Shown piece by piece: positions 1 to 5,520 of a stretch of DNA of 6,703 nt (position 1 is its first letter; every line of letters starts with the position of its first letter). The DNA lies in the NCBI GenBank assembly GCA_036509215.1, contig DATCGA010000142.1:1-6703 (forward strand). Direction: 5' to 3'. Origin of the DNA: Trebonia sp036509215 (GTDB lineage: Bacteria > Actinomycetota > Actinomycetes > Streptosporangiales > Streptosporangiaceae). A program made the translations under genes and the position numbers. A model generated the notes under the pieces. That model was not told the DNA's origin. It made no database searches and worked only from the letters and a program-made list of their open reading frames with translations.

Positions 1-840
1 CGGGTCCTGGCGTCGGTCGCCCCCGCCTGCGGGACCTGCTGGTGGTGCGTCAACGGAATGTCCAACCACTGCGAGCTCAACCCCAGCGTGAAGGCCGCGC
101 AGCGGTTCAAGCTCGGCACCGGCCAGACCGCGGGCGCGGTCTGCGGCTGCGGCGCGTTCGCCGAGGCCATGGTGGTCGACGAGGCGTCCCTGGTCCCGGT
201 CAGGACCGACCTCGCCGACGAGGAACTCGCCCTGCTCGGCTGCGGCGTCACCACCGGCCTGGGCGCCGCCCTCAACACCGCCCAGGTCAAGCCCGGCTCG
301 AGCGTGGCCGTGATCGGCTGCGGCGGCGTCGGCCAGTCCGTCATCCAGGGCGCCCGCATCGCCGGCGCCGCCGTCATCATCGCCGTCGACCCGGTGGCGT
401 CGCGCCGCGAAGGCAGCCGCAAGGCAGGCGCCACCCACGCGATCGACCCGAACACAGGCGACGCCGTAGACCAAGTCCGCGCGCTCACCGACGGCCGCGG
501 CGCCGACTACACCTTCGAGGTCGTCGGCCGCCCCGAGCTCATGGTGGCCGCGTTCGACATGGCCCGCACCGCGGGCACGGTCACCCTGGTCGGCATGCCC
601 GCCACGACCGACACCCTGAGCCTCCCGGCGATAAAGGCGGTCTTCTCCGGCAAGCTCCTGCGCGGGTCGGTCGTCGGCGGATCACAGATCCTGCGCGACT
701 TCCCCAAGTTCATCCGGCTGGCCGAGTCCGGCCAACTCGACCTCGGCTCGATGGTCTCCCAGCGCATCACGCTCGACGAGATCAACAAGGGCATCGACCT
801 GACCCACCGCGCCGAAGGCGTCCGCACCGTCATCGTCTAG
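1..840 (+). CDS. Zinc-dependent alcohol dehydrogenase (MDR superfamily), 5'-truncated by the window edge
   Basis: This gene oxidises an alcohol or hydroxyacyl compound using a tightly bound or free nicotinamide cofactor. The frame is open from base 1, giving 279 residues. About 90 N-terminal residues, including the first catalytic zinc ligands, lie outside the window. Visible residues are numbered from base 1. The structural-zinc lobe has cysteines at 10, 13, 16 and 24 (C-x2-C-x2-C-x7-C). The LLGCG motif supplies a Cys at 81, equivalent to the third catalytic zinc ligand of liver ADH. The Rossmann motif GCGGVG is at 106-111, and an Asp at 130 ends the second strand and favours NAD(H) over NADP(H). 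The motif run from LLGCG to GCGGVG resembles class III ADH and the actinobacterial NDMA-dependent ADHs, but the substrate is not evident. The gene ends 12 bases before the convergent thioesterase gene, so it belongs to a different transcription unit from the rest of the window. The family call is firm and the subfamily is tentative. Confidence 0.93.
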   Translation, partial: RVLASVAPACGTCWWCVNGMSNHCELNPSVKAAQRFKLGTGQTAGAVCGCGAFAEAMVVDEASLVPVRTDLADEELALLGCGVTTGLGAALNTAQVKPGSSVAVIGCGGVGQSVIQGARIAGAAVIIAVDPVASRREGSRKAGATHAIDPNTGDAVDQVRALTDGRGADYTFEVVGRPELMVAAFDMARTAGTVTLVGMPATTDTLSLPAIKAVFSGKLLRGSVVGGSQILRDFPKFIRLAESGQLDLGSMVSQRITLDEINKGIDLTHRAEGVRTVIV

Positions 841-844
841 ACGA
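833..844. repeat. Perfect 12-bp palindrome across the ADH stop codon
   Basis: TCGTCTAGACGA is fully self-complementary and contains the TAG stop of the alcohol dehydrogenase. It lies where two convergent genes meet, only 12 bases apart. It has no loop and no following T-run, so it is not a standard intrinsic terminator. It may simply be chance. Confidence 0.35.
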
Positions 845-852
845 CAACAACG

Positions 853-1602
853 TCAGAACGTCCGCGTAGTCGCCGTAACCGCCAGCCGATCCCCGTTACC
901 GGAGTCGCGCAGCGACACCCGCCCGAGCCCGTCCCGCACCGACGCTGTCGCGACGGCCGGCCCGACCCGCACCGGCTGCAAATAGCGCACCGCGAGCGAC
1001 GACAGCGAAGTCCCCGGGGCGAGCGAGAGCACCGCCTCCTCCGCCGCCAGCGCGATGAGCCCGCCGTGCACGGTCCTGGCCGCGTTCAGCCCGTCCTCGG
1101 ACTTGTGCAGCACCGCCACCCCCGGCGCCTGCCGCTTGCAGTCCGCCCGCTCCGCCAACGGCATCCGAAGCCGCACCTCCGACGGCGGCACGTCGAAGCC
1201 GGTGAGCCGCGGCGGCCGCAGCGTCGTATCCGGCGCCACCATGAACGACCCGGTGCTGAACCCGAACATCTCGCCGTCGGCATCGGCGAACTCCACCTCG
1301 CCCACGAACACCGAACGCCCGGCCTTCACCTGCCGGCCGACCGCGGTCACGGTTCCCGCGCCCGGCGCCGGACGGTACAGGTGCACGTCCAACTCCAGCG
1401 TGACCGATACCCGCCCGCCGAAGGCCCGCATCGACAGCATGCCGCACAGCATGTCCGCCCACGAGGCCAGAATCGAGGCGCGCACACACGGAACGCCTGG
1501 AACCTGCATATAAGGAGTGACCGACGCGCTGCCGTGCAGGGCTTCGCCGTCCTGCCGGACCGCGAAGCCGAGCTCTTGCAGCAGGTGAGAACGACGAGGC
1601 AT
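853..1602 (-). CDS. Double-hotdog acyl-CoA thioesterase-like protein (PaaI/4HBT superfamily)
   Basis: A 249-aa protein that appears to contain two hotdog folds in tandem. The first half spans about 35-125: the segment VRASILASWAD (40-50) sits where the central helix belongs, followed by an antiparallel strand run (67-121). The second half spans about 172-247 and has the classic HGG motif at 179-181 followed by acidic Glu188/Glu189, and then the strands. Hotdog thioesterases of this type hydrolyse acyl-CoA esters, often aromatic or branched ones, in the cytoplasm. The N half has RAS instead of HGG but keeps an acidic residue (Asp50), so only one half may be a standard active site. The ATG is one base after the regulator's TGA, with AGGA six bases upstream, which indicates co-transcription and probable translational coupling. 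The thioesterase activity is inferred from the fold; a dehydratase or a non-catalytic acyl-CoA binder is possible. Confidence 0.78.
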   Translation of the reverse strand: MPRRSHLLQELGFAVRQDGEALHGSASVTPYMQVPGVPCVRASILASWADMLCGMLSMRAFGGRVSVTLELDVHLYRPAPGAGTVTAVGRQVKAGRSVFVGEVEFADADGEMFGFSTGSFMVAPDTTLRPPRLTGFDVPPSEVRLRMPLAERADCKRQAPGVAVLHKSEDGLNAARTVHGGLIALAAEEAVLSLAPGTSLSSLAVRYLQPVRVGPAVATASVRDGLGRVSLRDSGNGDRLAVTATTRTF

Positions 1603-1603
1603 G

Positions 1604-2404
1604 TCAGATCCTGGAGTAGCTGGGGGACTTGACGGCCTGCCGCTGGCGCGCGGGGGCGGCGCTCACGACACCGTCGTCGAACTGGTCGAGCAGCAGCGCC
1701 TGGCTGGCGGCCAGGTGAGACGCCGCGACGCGTCGGGCCTCCTCGGCGTTCCCGGCCGCGATCTCTCCCATTATCCGCCGATGGACGCGGACCACGCTGC
1801 CCGCTTCGTTCGCCGACGGATAAACGCCGCGCCTGGTGACGATCTCCGCCCACGACTGCTCCTGCGCCGACCAAAGCGCCACGAGGCTGCTGATCAGGTA
1901 CCGGACGGTGGCGGAGGGCGTGAACCCGACCACCAGGTCATGGAACTCCCGCGCGACCCGAGTGAACGCGACCCCGTCGCCCACCAGCGCGGCCGACGCC
2001 TCCACGTTGGCCAGCAGCGCCGGAACCACGGTCTCCAAACGGTCCGGCCGCCGCGCGCACTCGGCGCTGCACAGCGGCTCGAGCAGTTGCAGCCCGCCCG
2101 CCAGATCCCGCAGCGTGACCTGCCCGCCCTGCAGCGCCAGCCCGAGGTGGTACGCGGCCGACGACTCGTCCGGCCGGTGCACCTCGGCCCCGCCGACCTT
2201 GCCGCGCCGGACCGTGACCAGGCCCTCGGTCTCGAGGATGCGAATGGCTTCCCTGATCGAGGGATGGCTGACACCGAACTCGGTCATCAGCTGATCCTGG
2301 GTCGGCAGCTGGTAGTCCTCGCCGCCGGCGGAGAGGATGCGAGCCCGAAGTTCCGCCGCGACGCTCTCCGCGACCCGGTGCTGCGGTATACGTGTCGTAT
2401 TCAC
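1604..2404 (-). CDS. GntR-family transcriptional regulator, FadR/FCD subfamily
   Basis: A ligand-responsive repressor or activator of 266 aa from the chosen GTG. The N-terminal winged helix-turn-helix covers about residues 10-75 and includes LPTQDQLMTEFGVSHPSIREAI, a standard GntR recognition region, followed by the wing RRGKVGG. The C-terminal all-helical FCD domain has the expected metal/ligand histidines: the FHD His (about 155), the HRRI His (about 208) and the SHL His (about 230). FCD regulators usually sense small carboxylic acids or acyl-CoAs. A TTG 15 bases further upstream (2419) is in frame but lies inside the palindromic operator and upstream of the predicted transcription start. 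GTG at 2404 has AGG seven bases before it and is preferred; TTG at 2410 is also possible. The gene is transcribed divergently from the ACAD operon and leads the thioesterase gene, so it probably controls both directions and itself. It has a roughly 25-residue basic/polar C-terminal tail of unknown role. Confidence 0.92.
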   Translation of the reverse strand: MNTTRIPQHRVAESVAAELRARILSAGGEDYQLPTQDQLMTEFGVSHPSIREAIRILETEGLVTVRRGKVGGAEVHRPDESSAAYHLGLALQGGQVTLRDLAGGLQLLEPLCSAECARRPDRLETVVPALLANVEASAALVGDGVAFTRVAREFHDLVVGFTPSATVRYLISSLVALWSAQEQSWAEIVTRRGVYPSANEAGSVVRVHRRIMGEIAAGNAEEARRVAASHLAASQALLLDQFDDGVVSAAPARQRQAVKSPSYSRI

Positions 2405-2429
2405 ATTCAAACCTAGCAATCCTTATAAG
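2400..2429 (+). promoter_or_regulatory. Predicted promoter for the ACAD operon
   Basis: TTCACA at 2400-2405 (5 of 6 bases match TTGACA) is separated by 18 bases from TATAAG at 2424-2429 (5 of 6 match TATAAT). This stands out in an otherwise very GC-rich window. Transcription would start near 2436, giving a leader of about 14 bases to the GTG at 2450 and ruling out the in-frame TTG at 2432. No convincing Shine-Dalgarno precedes the GTG. The -10 lies in the centre of the palindrome, so a bound regulator would block this promoter. Confidence 0.6.
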
Positions 2430-2435
2430 TATTGC
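2416..2435. promoter_or_regulatory. Candidate GntR operator: 20-bp palindrome in the divergent control region
   Basis: The sequence reads GCAATNCTTATAAGNATTGC, with nine of ten base pairs symmetric about 2425/2426 and a perfect 8-bp core. It lies between the regulator gene and the ACAD operon. The symmetric core supplies a TATAAG hexamer on each strand. A dimeric winged-helix protein bound here would cover the -10 of the ACAD promoter and probably the regulator's own start region. The symmetry is even-spaced, unlike the odd-spaced TNGTNNNACNA consensus of classical FadR proteins, so the specificity of this regulator may differ. The symmetry is seen directly; the binding is inferred from position. 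Confidence 0.65.
2422..2427 (-). promoter_or_regulatory. Possible -10 element for the regulator-thioesterase unit
   Basis: Because the operator core is palindromic, TATAAG also reads on the minus strand (2427 to 2422). A start near 2415 would leave a leader of about 11 bases before the GTG at 2404. No good -35 hexamer is visible 16-18 bases upstream, so this promoter may be weak or activator-dependent. Confidence 0.35.
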
Positions 2436-2449
2436 ACTACTGTAGCAGA

Positions 2450-3598
2450 GTGGACTTCACGATGGGCCCCGGCGTCACCGAGCTCAGGGCCGAGCTGCGC
2501 CAGCTGGTGACAGGGCACGTCCCGCCGGACTTCCTCGGCGCCTTCACCGACGACCCGGCCGACCTGGCGGTCGCCCAGCGCTTCTGCCGGACGCTGGCCG
2601 ACCGGGGCCTGCTCTGCCTGGCGTGGCCCGAGGAGTTCGGCGGCCGCGGCGCCTCCGCCTGGGAGCAGACCGCGGTCCGCGAGGAGATGTGGGCGCACCA
2701 CGAGCCCCGGGGCGCGCAGTACATGGGCGTCAACTGGGTCGGCCCGACGATCATGCGGCACGGCACCCCCGAGCAGCAGCGCCGGCACCTGCCCCCGATC
2801 GCCCGCGGCGAGGTGATCTGGTGCCAGGGCTTCAGCGAACCGGACTCTGGCTCCGACCTGGCCTCACTCCGCACAACCGCCACCCCCGACGGCGACGGCT
2901 ACCTCATCAACGGCCAGAAGATCTGGACCTCCTACGCCCAGATGGCGCAGTGGTGTTTCCTGCTCGCCCGCACCGCCAAAGGCGAGAAGAAGCAGCACGG
3001 CCTGACGATCTTCCTCGTCCCGATGTCCGCCCCCGGCATCGAGGTCCGCCCGATCCGCTCGCTGATGGGGCCGCACCACCTCAACGAGGTCTTCCTCAGC
3101 GACGTCCGGGTGACCGAGGCCGACGTGCTCGGCCCGGTTGACCAGGGCTGGCGGGTGGTGCAGGAGGTGCTGTCGTTCGAGCGGGTCGGCATCGCCCGCT
3201 ACGCCCGCTGCGAGCGGCTGCTCCTCGCCGCCCCGAGGGTGCTCGGCGACCAGTGGGAGACGCTGCCGGATGAGCTGCGCGGCCGCTGGGCGCGGATGCT
3301 CACCCACTGCCGCCGCGCCCGGCTGCTCGCCTACCGGGTGATCGCGCTGCAGAGCGCGGGCACGGTCACCCCCGGCGACGCCGCCGCCTACCGGATCGCG
3401 GTCACCAGGCTCGACCAGGAAAGCGCCGAGGTCCTGATGGAAATAGCGGGCCAAGCGTCGCCGGCCGCCCCCGACTACGCCTGGTTCCGCGGCGAGGCAG
3501 GAGACCACTGGCGCTACTCCCAGGCCTCCACCGTCGCGTCCGGATCCATCGAAATGCAGCGCATCCTGCTCGCCCGCGCCCTGCTGAGGGCGTCATGA
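2450..3598 (+). CDS. Acyl-CoA dehydrogenase, large (FAD/substrate-loop) subunit of a likely heteromeric ACAD (ACAD1)
   Basis: A 382-aa flavoenzyme subunit that introduces an alpha-beta double bond into an acyl-CoA and passes electrons to ETF. The GTG at 2450 is chosen because it gives the family-typical N-terminus MDFTMGPGVTELRAEL; an ATG at 2462 is also possible. The domains are an N-terminal helical domain (about 1-120), a middle beta domain with the FAD motif FSEPDSGSD (128-136) and GQKIWTS (155-161), and a C-terminal helical domain. Glu244, in the sequence FER, sits at the position of the catalytic base in isovaleryl-CoA dehydrogenase. The alternative base position of medium-chain enzymes, just before GSIEMQR (365-371), holds Ser. 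The RxQFG and QxHGG FAD-contact motifs normally found in the C domain are absent, while the next gene has both. This split is known from the mycobacterial alpha2beta2 FadE pairs of cholesterol side-chain oxidation. It is the first gene of the operon, and its stop overlaps the next ATG (ATGA). Confidence 0.9.
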   Translation: MDFTMGPGVTELRAELRQLVTGHVPPDFLGAFTDDPADLAVAQRFCRTLADRGLLCLAWPEEFGGRGASAWEQTAVREEMWAHHEPRGAQYMGVNWVGPTIMRHGTPEQQRRHLPPIARGEVIWCQGFSEPDSGSDLASLRTTATPDGDGYLINGQKIWTSYAQMAQWCFLLARTAKGEKKQHGLTIFLVPMSAPGIEVRPIRSLMGPHHLNEVFLSDVRVTEADVLGPVDQGWRVVQEVLSFERVGIARYARCERLLLAAPRVLGDQWETLPDELRGRWARMLTHCRRARLLAYRVIALQSAGTVTPGDAAAYRIAVTRLDQESAEVLMEIAGQASPAAPDYAWFRGEAGDHWRYSQASTVASGSIEMQRILLARALLRAS

Positions 3599-4587
3599 AC
3601 GTCGACCTGACCGCCGAGGCGCTCGCCTACGGCCGCGAGGCTTCTCGTGCGCTCGAGGCTGCGGGCGGAGAAAATCTAATTCAGTTTTCCGAACGGACCG
3701 AGGCGCTGCGTGACGTCAAGGTGGCCCCGGTCCTCGCCGGACTAGGCGCGTGGGATCTCACCCCCCGCACCGACCCCGACGACCTCGAGGCGGCCGCCGC
3801 CCTCTGCCGCTCCGCCGGCTACTGGTGCGTCCCCTACCCAGTCGCCGAGCGCCTAGCCCGCCCCACCGACCTAGCCGCCGACGGCCTCGTCGTAGTGCGC
3901 GGAGCGTTCCCCGCCACCGCTCCCTCCACCACCACTTCCGCCCCTACCGCACCACCCGGCGCGGCCCTCCCGGCCGCCGCAGTGAGCGGCATCGAGCTGC
4001 GCTGGTCGGCGGTGACCCTGGACGGCCAACGCGCGATGGTCGTCGCCCAGACACCGCAGGGCCCGCCCCGAACGGCCGCGTTCGTCGCCACCCTCGACCT
4101 CGCCCCCGTCGACGACAACGGAGCCGACGATGTCGCCCTAGCCCTGGTCCTGCCCTGCTGGACGCTGCTCGGCATGCTCGACCGCGCCATCGACCTCACC
4201 CGCGCCTACGTCCGCGAGCGGGAACAGTTCGGCCAGCCCCTGGCCGCCTTCCAGTCCGTCCAGTTCCAGCTGACCGACGCCGTCGTCGAGCGCGACGGCA
4301 CCGAGATGCTCGCCAAGTACGCGCTCTGGTCCATCCAGACCGGATCGCCCGACGCCCTCCATGACGCCCTCGCCCTCCGGATGGCCGCCATTGAAGCAGC
4401 CGAGATCACCTTCCGGGTCGCCCACCAGCTGCACGGCGCGATCGGCTTCTGCGACGAGATGCCCCTGTCCTGGCTGTCCCGCTACAGCCAGCCGCTCCGC
4501 CGCCTGCCGCTCGGCCTCTCCGCCACCAGGGCCGCGCTGACGGCCAGGATCGGCCGACGCGGCCTGACTGGACTGTTCAATGAGTGA
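3595..4587 (+). CDS. Acyl-CoA dehydrogenase-like small subunit, partner of ACAD1 (ACAD2)
   Basis: A 330-aa ACAD homologue, shorter than the usual 380-400. The start is an ATGA overlap with ACAD1, with GAGGG four bases upstream, so equimolar coupled translation is likely. The C-terminal helical domain is well conserved: RxQFG at 209-213, FQ at 219-220 and HQLHGAIGF at 277-285. These residues contact the FAD pyrophosphate and adenine of the neighbouring subunit in ACADs. The middle beta domain is reduced: the SEPxxGSD loop and the GQKxWxS segment are missing, and an Ala/Pro/Thr-rich stretch (104-132) stands there instead. No catalytic Glu is evident; the IVD-equivalent segment reads LDRAIDLT. 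It therefore probably cannot act alone and completes the FAD site of ACAD1. A cluster of AT-rich codons lies at residues 26-31 (NLIQF region). The ACAD family and the pairing are strongly suggested; the substrate is unknown. Confidence 0.87.
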   Translation: MNVDLTAEALAYGREASRALEAAGGENLIQFSERTEALRDVKVAPVLAGLGAWDLTPRTDPDDLEAAAALCRSAGYWCVPYPVAERLARPTDLAADGLVVVRGAFPATAPSTTTSAPTAPPGAALPAAAVSGIELRWSAVTLDGQRAMVVAQTPQGPPRTAAFVATLDLAPVDDNGADDVALALVLPCWTLLGMLDRAIDLTRAYVREREQFGQPLAAFQSVQFQLTDAVVERDGTEMLAKYALWSIQTGSPDALHDALALRMAAIEAAEITFRVAHQLHGAIGFCDEMPLSWLSRYSQPLRRLPLGLSATRAALTARIGRRGLTGLFNE

Positions 4588-5374
4588 CATGACGAAGTAC
4601 GACCTGCCCGCCGAGCTGACCGTCACCGCCGACGGGCCGCTGCGCGTGGTCACCTTCAACCGTCCGGACGACCTCAACGCGGTCAACAAGAACCTGCACT
4701 GGGCCCTGGCCAACGTCTGGCGCCAGCTCGCCGCCGACCTCGAAGCCAAGGTGGTGATCCTCACCGGCGCCGGCCGCGCGTTCTCCGCCGGCGGCGACCT
4801 CGACTGGATCACGTCCTTCCTCGACGACCGGGCGGCAGGCGACGAGTCCCTGCGCGAGGGAGCGCAGATCATCGAGGAGGTTCTGCGCTTCCCGCTCCCG
4901 GTGATCGCCGCCGTCAACGGCCCCGCCGTCGGCCTCGGCTGCAGCCTGGCCGTCCTCAGCGACATCGTCCTCATCTCCGAGCGGGCGTTCCTGGCCGACC
5001 CCCACGTCTCGGTCGGCCTGGTGGCAGGCGACGGCGGCGCCGCCTTCTGGCCGCTGCTCACCCCGATCCTGCGCTCCCGCGAGTACCTCTACACCGGCGA
5101 CCGCATCCCCGCCGCCACCGCCGTCGAGCTAGGCCTCGCCACCCGGGTAGTCCCCGCCGACGACCTCCTCCCATCCGCCCGCGCCCTCGCGAACCGCCTG
5201 GCCGCCCAGCCCGCCCAGGCCCTCCGCGAAACCAAACGGGTAGCCAACCTCTACCTATCCCAGGCCCTAACCGGCGCCATGCAGTCCGGCTTCGCCGCCG
5301 AGGCCGCCACCATGCGCTCCCCAGACCACCGCGACCGCCTCCAAGCCCTCCGCCCAAAGCCGACCGCATCATGA
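4580..5374 (+). CDS. Crotonase (enoyl-CoA hydratase/isomerase) family protein with non-standard catalytic residues
   Basis: A 264-aa single-domain crotonase. The first oxyanion-hole segment is AGRAFSAGGDLDW (64-76) and the second is NGPAVGLGCSLA (113-124). In rat mitochondrial hydratase the two catalytic glutamates lie in GGGCE and QPE. Here the equivalent residues are Ser122 and His142 (DPH), so both are lost. Instead, His142 is followed nine residues later by Asp151 (GLVAGDGG), the same spacing as the His145/Asp154 pair of 6-oxocamphor hydrolase, a C-C hydrolase of this superfamily. The gene overlaps ACAD2 by eight bases (ATGAGTGA); a second ATG at 4589, just after the ACAD2 stop, is an alternative start. 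It is the third gene of the overlapping operon and so should act on the product of the ACAD pair or a later CoA intermediate. The family is certain; hydratase, isomerase or hydrolase activity is open. Confidence 0.9.
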   Translation: MSDMTKYDLPAELTVTADGPLRVVTFNRPDDLNAVNKNLHWALANVWRQLAADLEAKVVILTGAGRAFSAGGDLDWITSFLDDRAAGDESLREGAQIIEEVLRFPLPVIAAVNGPAVGLGCSLAVLSDIVLISERAFLADPHVSVGLVAGDGGAAFWPLLTPILRSREYLYTGDRIPAATAVELGLATRVVPADDLLPSARALANRLAAQPAQALRETKRVANLYLSQALTGAMQSGFAAEAATMRSPDHRDRLQALRPKPTAS

Positions 5375-5520
5375 CCTCGTCCGCCGGCCGCGTGCCCACC
5401 ACCGCCATGACGTCGCCGACCACCCCCACCCCCCTCATCGTGTGCAGTTCGGGCATCGTGCGCCGTTCGGGTCGTATAGCGCCCCCAACGGAACACGATC
5501 ATCGAATTAAGGAACGATGA
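5371..5520 (+). CDS. Possible 49-aa small ORF bridging the crotonase and ACAD3
   Basis: An ATG overlapping the crotonase stop (ATGA) opens a 49-codon frame that ends in a TGA overlapping the ATG pair of the next gene. It begins MTSSAGRVPT and ends HRIKER. The overlaps at both ends match the style of the operon. However, G/C preference at third positions fades in the last third, no domain or Shine-Dalgarno is evident, and the 18-bp repeats lie inside it. I do not recognise it, and it is more likely an untranslated spacer than a gene. Confidence 0.15.
   Translation: MTSSAGRVPTTAMTSPTTPTPLIVCSSGIVRRSGRIAPPTEHDHRIKER
5436..5471 (+). repeat. Two tandem 18-bp direct repeats in the crotonase-ACAD3 spacer
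   Basis: The unit CATCGTGYGCMGTTCGGG occurs twice head to tail (5436-5453 and 5454-5471) with 16 of 18 bases identical. It lies 46-81 bases upstream of the ACAD3 start region, in the only sizeable gap of the operon. A TATAGC hexamer (5475-5480) follows directly. Adjacent same-orientation sites near two helical turns could bind a regulator that controls ACAD3 separately. A slippage duplication is the simpler alternative. Confidence 0.55.
5509..5513 (+). promoter_or_regulatory. Shine-Dalgarno site deciding the ACAD3 start
   Basis: AAGGA precedes two consecutive ATG codons. The spacing is three bases to the ATG at 5517 and six to the ATG at 5520, which favours 5520. Confidence 0.6.

Noticed and set aside
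833..854. Bidirectional terminator between the convergent ADH and thioesterase genes
   Set aside because: There is a loopless 12-bp palindrome and a weak 4-bp stem (GACG/CGTC), but no stable hairpin with a T-run.
42..869. Plus-strand 275-aa frame overlapping the alcohol dehydrogenase
   Set aside because: It is Arg/Pro/Gly-rich out-of-frame translation of a clear ADH.
1601..2416. Plus-strand 271-aa frame opposite the GntR gene
   Set aside because: It mirrors the regulator exactly, with Arg/Pro/Asp-rich low-quality composition and no domain.
2432..2449. TTG at 2432 as the start of ACAD1
   Set aside because: It lies inside the palindrome and upstream of the predicted transcript start; GTG 2450 yields the family-typical MDFT N-terminus.
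4138..5061. Long minus-strand frame (307 aa) opposite ACAD2 and the crotonase
   Set aside because: It crosses the junction of two well-recognised genes, shows no family motif, and long antisense frames are expected at this GC content.
5423..5434. C-rich runs that might form a G-quadruplex on the minus strand
   Set aside because: Only two long runs (5 and 6) are present, followed by runs of two; not enough for a standard quadruplex.
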